The position numbers and the translations under genes are program-made. From the NCBI GenBank assembly GCA_965204405.1, contig CBDBEN010000002.1:434001-498000 (forward strand): a stretch of DNA of 64,000 nt, read 5' to 3'. This document shows positions 58,020-64,000 of this stretch, in pieces. The notes beneath the pieces were generated by a model that worked only from the letters and a program-made list of their open reading frames with translations, was not told the origin of the DNA and searched no databases. Positions within the stretch are counted from its first letter, which is position 1, and each line of letters opens with the position of its first letter. The DNA comes from JANQPX01 sp965204405 (GTDB lineage: Bacteria; Pseudomonadota; Alphaproteobacteria; Geminicoccales; Geminicoccaceae).

Positions 58020-59123
58020 CTAGCTCCCCTCGGTGACCGGGTTGACGGTCATCTCGGGGCGGACCTTTTGCAAACCCTGCACGATCACCCGCTCGCCCTC
58101 CACAAGACCGTCCTCGACCGCCCATGTTCCATCCACCTGATCGCCAATGACGATGCGTCGGACTTCGACCTGATCGGCTTGATTGACCACCAGTGCGAAA
58201 TAGCCCTGCTGGTCTTCCTGCACGGCAATCTGCGGTACGACCACGGCGGTGACGTTTTCTTTGCGGCGGACCACGACGCTGACAAATTGACCAGGCAGCA
58301 GGATTTGCTCGGGATTTGGGAAGACCGCCCGTGCGAGAACGGTGTCGGTGCTCTGGTTGACTTCCGTATCGAGAAAGTCGAACCGGCCGTCATGGTCGTA
58401 CCGGCTGCCGTCGGACAATGTCAGATGCGGTGCCACCGGCGGGTTCTCGATGTCGATGCCCTCCCGCCTCGCATCGATCAACCCTTTCTCGCTGATGGCG
58501 ATGGTGACGTAGACGGGATCGATGCTGGTCACGGTCGCAAGCGCGTCGCTGTTCGCGTCCACCAGATTGCCGATGCTGTAGCGTGCCTGACCGATTCGGC
58601 CGTCCAGCGGGCTGATGATCTCGGTATAGCTGAGATCAAGCTCGGCGCGGCGAAGGGCAGCCTCTGCCTGCAGAACGCTCGCATTGGCCGTTGCTTCATT
58701 GGCCGACGCCGTATCGAGCTCGGCAGCAGAGAGCACGCCTTTTCTCACCAGATCCTGCTTTCGGGCAAGCTCCGCCTTGGCTTCCTTCAGCGTCGCTTCG
58801 GCCCCCGCAAGGTCCGCCTTTCGCTGGTCAACCACCACCTGGTAAGGGGCTTTTTCCAGGGTGAACAGAAGATCACCCGCCTTGACCTCGCTGCCCTCGC
58901 GAAAATGCCGCTCCTCGACATAGCCCTGCACCCGGGCGCGAAGGTCCACCCGATCCACCGCCTCGACTCGGCCGACAAAGCTGAAGCTCGGCGTGATGTC
59001 CCGGCTCTCGATCGCCGCCACGATCACGCTCGGCACAGCACCCTGATCCTGGGCCAGCAACGCGCCCGCAGGCGTAAGGACAATCAAAGCTGCGAGGGAA
59101 ATCGATCGAGGCGTTGTCATCAT
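58020..59123 (-). CDS. RND efflux periplasmic adaptor (membrane fusion protein)
   Basis: A 367-residue periplasmic adaptor. The signal peptide is MTTPRSISLAALIVLTPAGA with cleavage after LLA. Domains run lipoyl (RVQGYVEERHFREGSEVKAG), alpha-hairpin coiled coil (about 95-165), beta-barrel and membrane-proximal (ENVTAVVVPQIAVQEDQQGY). No lipobox cysteine is seen, unlike AcrA. Start at the second of adjacent ATGs is equally possible. It forms an operon with the RND pump. Confidence 0.92.
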   Translation of the reverse strand: MMTTPRSISLAALIVLTPAGALLAQDQGAVPSVIVAAIESRDITPSFSFVGRVEAVDRVDLRARVQGYVEERHFREGSEVKAGDLLFTLEKAPYQVVVDQRKADLAGAEATLKEAKAELARKQDLVRKGVLSAAELDTASANEATANASVLQAEAALRRAELDLSYTEIISPLDGRIGQARYSIGNLVDANSDALATVTSIDPVYVTIAISEKGLIDARREGIDIENPPVAPHLTLSDGSRYDHDGRFDFLDTEVNQSTDTVLARAVFPNPEQILLPGQFVSVVVRRKENVTAVVVPQIAVQEDQQGYFALVVNQADQVEVRRIVIGDQVDGTWAVEDGLVEGERVIVQGLQKVRPEMTVNPVTEGS

Positions 59124-59239
59124 GACGGACCTTTTCTTGACGCAGGGCTGTAGTTCGAGCGCCTTCTTTATCGCCCCAACACCCCTTACGTCCAGCCTCG
59201 CTGATCGTGCCGCAGCCGTATGATGGCCGGTAAAGCCCT

Positions 59240-59638
59240 TCAATCCGTCGGCGTGCAGAAGATCAGCCTGTTGCCCGAGGGATCGTCGATCGTCATGTCG
59301 TCATACCCCCAGGGCTGCCGCTGAACGCCGGGGCGGGCATGGCGATAGCGTTTCTCGTTCAGTGCCTGGCAATAAGCCCGGACGTCATCCATCTCGATCC
59401 GCATCGACGCGCCGGGCGCCGCATCCCCGAAATGCTCGGAAAGATGCAGGTGACACGCATCGCGCCTGACGCCGAGATAAAGCGGCGTATCCGGCTCGAA
59501 CCGATGCTCGAACGTGACCTCGAAGCCGAGAAAGTCGAGATAAAATCCGCGTGTCGCCTTCTCGTCGAAGCTGCGAAGGATGGGGATGGGGGCTTGTAGT
59601 CCGACCAAGGTGTTTCTCAGGTTGGTTTGTATAGCCAT
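59240..59638 (-). CDS. VOC superfamily protein (glyoxalase/bleomycin-resistance fold)
   Basis: A 132-residue protein with paired beta-alpha-beta-beta-beta units: FYLDFLGFEVTFEHRFEPDT and MTIDDPSGNRLIFCTP. Likely metal or ligand residues are the histidines in CHLHLSEHFGD and the glutamate in MRIEMDDVRAY. Most resemble bleomycin-resistance-like binders that trap a drug. It is 116 bp upstream of the RND adaptor on the same strand, so it may belong to the same resistance group. The ligand is unknown. Confidence 0.88.
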   Translation of the reverse strand: MAIQTNLRNTLVGLQAPIPILRSFDEKATRGFYLDFLGFEVTFEHRFEPDTPLYLGVRRDACHLHLSEHFGDAAPGASMRIEMDDVRAYCQALNEKRYRHARPGVQRQPWGYDDMTIDDPSGNRLIFCTPTD

Positions 59639-59691
59639 ATTTCGAGTTTGATTGTCCTATGAATGTGAATGAATGATTCAAGCGCGCAAGT

Positions 59692-60135
59692 TTAATTGAC
59701 CCTAGTCCGATTCAACACTTCCCAGGCTACTGCGAAGTCTGGACGGCCAATCTCCCTTTGTTCAATAGCAGTCAGAACAACGAAATGTGTTCCCACTGGT
59801 TGAACAAGATCAAGTCTGTACTCGGTTCCACCAGAGCCGGAGCTTAGCTCCTCTACCGTGAAATATACCTGACCGCTGTCCAGTTCTCGCATTTCAGCGC
59901 CGCTGAGTTTTGGGTCTTTGTTGGCGAGTGCCACAGAAATTACGCGGGGTGAGCGCAAATTTCCCGCTTCCGTCAGTACAAAACCTTCCCGATTGAGCAC
60001 ATGCGTAAAGCCAACAGGCAATGTTGTCATCAAGCCATTCCGATGGGTCAGGTCTTCCTCAAAGGTCATGACTTTATCTTCCTTGCATGCGGCGGCGAGT
60101 AATAAAAGCGATAAGATGATGACATGAAATCTCAT
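59692..60135 (-). CDS. Tsi3-like lipoprotein immunity protein
   Basis: A 147-residue periplasmic lipoprotein. The signal peptide MRFHVIILSLLLLAAAC ends in a lipobox (LAAAC), so it is anchored by C17. The mature part has FEEDLTHRNGLMTTLPVGFT and FVLTEAGNLRSPRVISVALA, which fit Tsi3, the immunity protein that blocks the muramidase effector Tse3 in Pseudomonas. The 4-bp overlap with the effector gene and its location on the same strand match an effector-immunity pair. Identity is judged from memory of the family, not from a search. Confidence 0.72.
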   Translation of the reverse strand: MRFHVIILSLLLLAAACKEDKVMTFEEDLTHRNGLMTTLPVGFTHVLNREGFVLTEAGNLRSPRVISVALANKDPKLSGAEMRELDSGQVYFTVEELSSGSGGTEYRLDLVQPVGTHFVVLTAIEQREIGRPDFAVAWEVLNRTRVN

Positions 60136-61373
60136 GGAAACGACAGACTACTATTCTTAATAGTAATGTATCCTTGTTCGACAAACCAAGCCCAGCCTGT
60201 CGTAATGTGATCGTCCCAGGCGGTCGATGTATATTCCGAAGCCAGTGCCTTGATGTTGTCCAGCGACCATTGATGCGAGTGTTGTCGGTATGTTGCAAGG
60301 TTGATTGAGGGAAACACTCTTTGTGTTTGTGGCAGGTCTGAGATCCGCATTCCACTGGCTCGATTAGCAACCAATCTTATGTATCGAGCCGTTGCAAAAA
60401 TATTGAACTCATCCGAAGCCAGCAATCGTATGATCTGTTCGCGATTCAGTTTATCTCGAAAGGCTTTAGGCAATAAATCGGCAAATAGGTCATTTTTTTG
60501 TGCTGTTGTTACGACAATTTGCCCTAAGCCGATAGAGGAGTTGTGTTGTTTGACACTTAGTGCCGCCGAGACATCAGCTGCATCTTCATTTAGAGACTGA
60601 TCGCGCTGCTCGGCTAGAATGAATGCCGCAACGAGTTGAGGCTCAAGATCATGCAGGCGCCCGGCACAAGAAATAACTTGTGAGCGTAGTGGTAGTGGCC
60701 CTGAATAGGCATGCGGAAACAAGGTGCTTATTGGTTGGCGAATTAGTATCTGTGCTTGAGCAATCCGCTCATTTGGTGACAGTGATTTTATGTAACTACC
60801 CAGATCTCCGGGGATAGGATTTGAATAACGTGCCCGGGTAGCATCATGCCCAGTGATAAGAAGTGCTTTATCAATGAGGCTAACTGACAAACTAGCTGGA
60901 TTGGTTCCCGTTGCTCCGACGCCAGAGAATGGTGATGCAGGATTTGATGATGAAGGCGCAGGTCTGGTAGCAGTGCCGGTTCGCGTCATGAACCGGTGAA
61001 TCTGACCTGCGGCATTAAGAGCCGCACATAAGTCGAAGAAATCTGTTCCAGGAAACCCAGACCATTGAACAAGATTTTGAAATCCACTGTTGAAGTACCG
61101 TGCCCTTTGAATGGCTTTCCGCACTAGACTCGTTGTCGAAGATGCTCTGGTAGCTAACACAGCGACCAACTCACGCAGCAGTGCAGGATCAGTGACACGC
61201 TCCAGCATACGGTGCATACCCGCTGCACGTGACTGTAAATCAGTGATGGTCGCGTCAATGTTAGGATCGGCTCGGAGCAGCGCTAGAACGCGTCGCATCT
61301 CTGTTGACGTAACCTTCCAATCATTCCAAGCGTAGGACAACAAAACATCGATCTGTTCACTTGTTGCGGTCAT
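60132..61373 (-). CDS. Tse3-like muramidase (type VI secretion effector)
   Basis: A 413-residue protein strikingly like Tse3 of Pseudomonas aeruginosa (408 residues) across its length. The start is MTATSEQIDVLLSYAWNDW. Then come PFSGVGATGTNPASL, QPISTLFPHAYSG, the active-site section FILAEQRDQSLNEDA, SSIGLGQIVVTTA, LLASDEFNIFATARYIRLVA and ALASEYTSTAWDD. E255 is the expected catalytic glutamate, with D258 and E263 as probable calcium ligands. It would cut the glycan between N-acetylmuramic acid and N-acetylglucosamine in rivals. It has no signal peptide, as usual for T6SS cargo. It is lower in GC than the neighbourhood, which suggests transfer. Confidence 0.85.
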   Translation of the reverse strand: MTATSEQIDVLLSYAWNDWKVTSTEMRRVLALLRADPNIDATITDLQSRAAGMHRMLERVTDPALLRELVAVLATRASSTTSLVRKAIQRARYFNSGFQNLVQWSGFPGTDFFDLCAALNAAGQIHRFMTRTGTATRPAPSSSNPASPFSGVGATGTNPASLSVSLIDKALLITGHDATRARYSNPIPGDLGSYIKSLSPNERIAQAQILIRQPISTLFPHAYSGPLPLRSQVISCAGRLHDLEPQLVAAFILAEQRDQSLNEDAADVSAALSVKQHNSSIGLGQIVVTTAQKNDLFADLLPKAFRDKLNREQIIRLLASDEFNIFATARYIRLVANRASGMRISDLPQTQRVFPSINLATYRQHSHQWSLDNIKALASEYTSTAWDDHITTGWAWFVEQGYITIKNSSLSFP

Positions 61374-61618
61374 GAATCATCCTCATCAACAAAGAAGAGC
61401 ATACGCAACCTTATCGAGGCATAGAAATTTTTCCTAAAAGATACTCATTTCTGCCTCGATAATCTATCTATAGGTGTATTTTTCTATTTTCAATTTTTTT
61501 CTCATTATGTGATAGAATGTGAAAAGTATATTGGTGTCGAAATATACTTGCGTGTGAGAAAAACCAAACGAACCCAAAGCCCAGCCAATCCGTCGTATTC
61601 CGCCGATCAAGCCCCAAG

Positions 61619-63241
61619 TCAACGCTGGCCGCGTCGGCCCCCGAAAAAAGCAGCGTGTGGGGGGAGGGTGATCTGGGTGGAGGTGAGGTGGGATTGAAAA
61701 CCGTGTCCGTCTAACGGATCGACGGGGTAGGGGCAATCGAAGATTTGACGGTCTTGGCTCAGGTTGAAGAGGCATAGGAGGTGCTGGTCATCCAGGATCC
61801 GCTCAATCGCCAAGATGGGATCAGGCGCTATTGGAAACTTGATGTCACCGCGGAGCAAGGCGGGCTGTGTCTTGCGCCAGGCCAGGAACGTCATGGTTCG
61901 GTTGAGGACGGAAGTCGTATCGGCCTTTTGAAGATCGGCCGCACGCGGGCGGTGTTCTTCGGGGATCGGCAGCCATGGTTTGCCGTCGGTAAATCCTGCG
62001 GCCTGCTGACCGCGCCCCACCCATGGCATGGGCGTGCGGCAGCCGTCCCGGCCTTTGAAGGCGGGGTAGAAGGCGAGACCGAAGGGATCCTGGAGGTCTT
62101 CGAAGGGGATGTCGGCTTCGGTGAGGCCGAGTTCCTCACCCTGATAGAGGCAGACCGTGCCGCGAAGACAGCAAAGGATCGCCGTCAGCAACGGCTGCAG
62201 GTTAGCGATGTCCGTGTCGGACGACGGCCGGGCCACGTCGTGATTGCCTAGAGAGTAGCAGGGCCAGCCGCCGCCGATATGCTGCTCGACGGGTTCGACG
62301 ACATTGCGAAACCCAGCCGGCGTCCGGTCGGCTGTGAGCAGGTCGAAGGTGTAGGCAGCATCGAGGCCGCCGCTACCGGTATAGGCCGCTAGGCGCTCTG
62401 CCGTGTCGTCGCCGCTGATCTCGCCGAGGAGGAAAGCGCTGTCGTAGCGGGCGGCCAATTGGCCGAGTGGCTTCAGGACTTTGGCCGGAAGGTCGGGATG
62501 CGCCTTTTGGTACCGGTGGATCTGACGGGCATATGGGGATTCTTCCGCCATGCCGCTGCTGATGCCGAGCGTCCTTGGCCGGGTCGGGTTGTCCCGGAGA
62601 TCCTGATCATGCAGGGCGAAGTCGATGGCATCGACCCGAAAGCCGTCGACACCACGTTTCAGCCAGAACTCGGCCTCGCCGAGCATCGCGTCGCGCACTG
62701 CTGGATTATGCCAATTGAGCTGCGGCTGTGATGCCAGGAAGTTATGGAGGTAGTACTGCCCCCGTCTCGGCTCCCAGGTCCAGGCAACCCCGCCGAAGAT
62801 CGAGAGCCAGTTGTTGGGCGGCGTGCCGTCGTCCTTGGCATCCGCGAACACATACCAGTCCGCCTTTACGTTGTCGCGGGACTGGCGGGCTTCCTTGAAC
62901 CAGGCGTGCCGGTCGGAGGTATGACAAGGAACCAGGTCAACGAGCAATTTCAGCCCAAGCCGATGGGCTTTCTCCAGCAAGCCATCGAAGTCGGCATCCG
63001 ACCCGAACATGGGATCGACGGCGCGGTAGTCTTCGACGTCATAGCCGTAATCGGCCATGGGTGATTTGAAAAATGGCGAAATCCAGACGGCGTCGACATG
63101 GAGCGAGGCGATATGGTCAAGACGCTTGGTGATTCCCGGCAGATCGCCGATGCCGTTGCCGGTGGTGTCCTGAAAGCTGCGCGGATAGACCTGATAGATC
63201 ACCGCTCCCCGCCACCATTCATTCCCTCTGCAGTCTGGCAT
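61619..63241 (-). CDS. aglA: alpha-glucosidase, glycoside hydrolase family 13
   Basis: A 540-residue cytoplasmic enzyme that splits imported alpha-glucosides. It begins MPDCRGNEWWRGAVIYQVYP. Conserved GH13 regions are VDLVPCHTSDRHAWF, GFRVDAIDFALHD with the nucleophile aspartate, FLLGEISGDDTAE with the acid/base glutamate, and YSLGNHDVARPSS with the transition-state aspartate. It follows the permease gene after 4 bp, as in rhizobial agl operons. The start at 63241 removes a non-family lead of 24 residues. The 245 bp downstream (61374-61618) are AT-rich and hold no gene. Confidence 0.92.
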   Translation of the reverse strand: MPDCRGNEWWRGAVIYQVYPRSFQDTTGNGIGDLPGITKRLDHIASLHVDAVWISPFFKSPMADYGYDVEDYRAVDPMFGSDADFDGLLEKAHRLGLKLLVDLVPCHTSDRHAWFKEARQSRDNVKADWYVFADAKDDGTPPNNWLSIFGGVAWTWEPRRGQYYLHNFLASQPQLNWHNPAVRDAMLGEAEFWLKRGVDGFRVDAIDFALHDQDLRDNPTRPRTLGISSGMAEESPYARQIHRYQKAHPDLPAKVLKPLGQLAARYDSAFLLGEISGDDTAERLAAYTGSGGLDAAYTFDLLTADRTPAGFRNVVEPVEQHIGGGWPCYSLGNHDVARPSSDTDIANLQPLLTAILCCLRGTVCLYQGEELGLTEADIPFEDLQDPFGLAFYPAFKGRDGCRTPMPWVGRGQQAAGFTDGKPWLPIPEEHRPRAADLQKADTTSVLNRTMTFLAWRKTQPALLRGDIKFPIAPDPILAIERILDDQHLLCLFNLSQDRQIFDCPYPVDPLDGHGFQSHLTSTQITLPPHAAFFGGRRGQR

Positions 63242-63245
63242 GCCT

Positions 63246-64000
63246 TCAGCCTCCCTTGACCGAGCCGGCAAGCAGCCCGCGGACGAAGTAGCGTTGAAGC
63301 GAGAAGAAAACAAGGAGCGGCACGATGATCGAGACGAAAGCGCTTGCCGTCAGGATTTCCCAATTGTCGCCGCGCGACCCCAAAAGTTCGCGAAGGCGCG
63401 AGGTCATGACGATCTGACCATCCGATTTCCCGAGAAAGACCATGGCCACCAGGAGGTCGTTCCAGACCCAGAGAAACTGGAAAATTGCAAAGGAGGCCAG
63501 CGCAGGAAAGGAGAGCGGGAGCACCATCTTGGTGAAGATCTGATAGTGATTGGCGCCGTCGATCCTGGCGCTCTCGAAGATCTCCTTCGGTAGCCCGCCG
63601 ATATAGTTCCTGAGCAGATAGATGGCGAGCGGCAGGCCGAAGGCGGTATGGGCAAGCCAGATGCCGAGATAGCCTTTGGCGCTGACATCGAACATCGCGC
63701 CGATGCCATTATACATGCGCAGCAGCGGGATCAGCGACATCTGAAGCGGCACCACCAGTAGGCCGACCACGACGGCGAACAGGAGGTGCCGGGCAGGGAA
63801 TTCCATCCAGGCGAAGGCATAGGCAGCGAAGGCTGCGATCAGGATCGGGATGGCCGTAGCCGGCAGCGTCACCGTCAGTGAATTGATGAAGGACTGACCA
63901 ACCCCCTCGGAGGTCAGCACCTCGACATAATTGGCAAGGGTAAAGGTAGGCGGTGTCGCCGTCACATAGAACACCCGCTTTCCCCGCTCATGCTCGAACA
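63246..64000 (-). CDS. aglG: sugar ABC transporter permease (AglG/MalG type), partial at window edge
   Basis: The C-terminal part of a MalG-like permease; the reading frame continues out of the window on the right (upstream). At least five helices are visible. The EAA loop is EIFESARIDGANHYQIFTKM followed by VLPLSFPALASF, and the end is FVRGLLAGSVKGG. It probably imports sucrose, trehalose or maltose-type alpha-glucosides for AglA, whose gene starts 4 bp downstream. The N-terminus and the AglE/AglF/AglK partners lie outside. Confidence 0.88.
   Translation of the reverse strand, partial: FEHERGKRVFYVTATPPTFTLANYVEVLTSEGVGQSFINSLTVTLPATAIPILIAAFAAYAFAWMEFPARHLLFAVVVGLLVVPLQMSLIPLLRMYNGIGAMFDVSAKGYLGIWLAHTAFGLPLAIYLLRNYIGGLPKEIFESARIDGANHYQIFTKMVLPLSFPALASFAIFQFLWVWNDLLVAMVFLGKSDGQIVMTSRLRELLGSRGDNWEILTASAFVSIIVPLLVFFSLQRYFVRGLLAGSVKGG

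Noticed and set aside
56604..59153. 849-residue frame on the plus strand
   Set aside because: It is the reverse of the RND pump and adaptor genes, which are certain. The peptide is histidine and arginine rich without any domain.
59692..61373. a full type VI secretion locus
   Set aside because: No tss, hcp, vgrG or PAAR gene is visible on either side; only the effector and immunity-like genes are present.

Overview
The window looks like the chromosome of a GC-rich alphaproteobacterium. The evidence is the gyrA-coaD adjacency, the CnoX / LON-domain / Trm112 / DUF971 run, an alpha-glucoside (agl) locus, a vitamin B6 synthase PdxJ of the DXP-dependent route, RND efflux and MipA/OmpV outer-membrane genes. 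I cannot place it in an order from this sequence alone. There are no rRNA genes, CRISPR arrays or complete insertion sequences that I can see. One tRNA (Gly, GCC) is present.

Layout. 1-1357: the end of a polyamine-type ABC transporter (permease tail, ATPase). 1358-4672: a decayed phage-like remnant with a frameshifted gene, a terminase-small-like ORF, an HNH nuclease and small ORFs. 4673-16318: an intact-looking 11.6 kb integrative element in the 3' half of tRNA-Gly, bounded by 45-bp direct repeats. It carries a tyrosine integrase, an AlpA-like HTH protein, a primase-helicase, a candidate origin, both terminase subunits, five or six small unknown proteins, and two AT-richer cargo genes on its right flank (a PIN-like protein and a polytopic membrane protein). 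No portal, capsid or tail gene is recognisable, so it resembles a phage satellite more than a prophage.

16319-31484: housekeeping genes (cnoX, LON-domain protein, Trm112 family, DUF971, pgm, an MFS transporter, glmS), then a small pigment-like set (LolA-like protein, FAD oxidoreductase, membrane protein, FkbO/XanB2-type chorismatase), a MipA-type outer-membrane protein, and a MocR regulator divergent from pdxJ. 31481-40630: a giant SAM-cyclase-ATPase-TPR protein, a polysaccharide flippase, and a loose group of sugar-acid catabolic genes (beta-hydroxyacid dehydrogenase, SMP-30 lactonase, HpcH/HpaI aldolase) with short repeats at their 3' ends. 40862-49538: gyrA, coaD, two SDRs, a carnitine-dehydrogenase-like gene, a BLUF photoreceptor convergent with a cold-shock gene, an EboC-like UbiA prenyltransferase and a YbjQ protein.

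49819-54863: a NitT/TauT-type ABC importer, a rhomboid protease, and an ABC-2 pair resembling the transporters linked to PQQ-alcohol or lanthanide metabolism. 54885-59638: an RND efflux pump with its adaptor and a VOC protein. 59692-61373: an AT-richer pair closely resembling the type VI secretion muramidase effector Tse3 and its lipoprotein immunity protein Tsi3. 61619-64000: alpha-glucosidase aglA and the partial permease aglG.

The most notable items are the terminase-bearing but capsid-less tRNA-Gly element with its cargo, the decayed relative beside it, the Tse3/Tsi3-like pair outside any visible T6SS locus, and a small hairpin repeat that starts exactly at stop codons and shows a compensatory base change.
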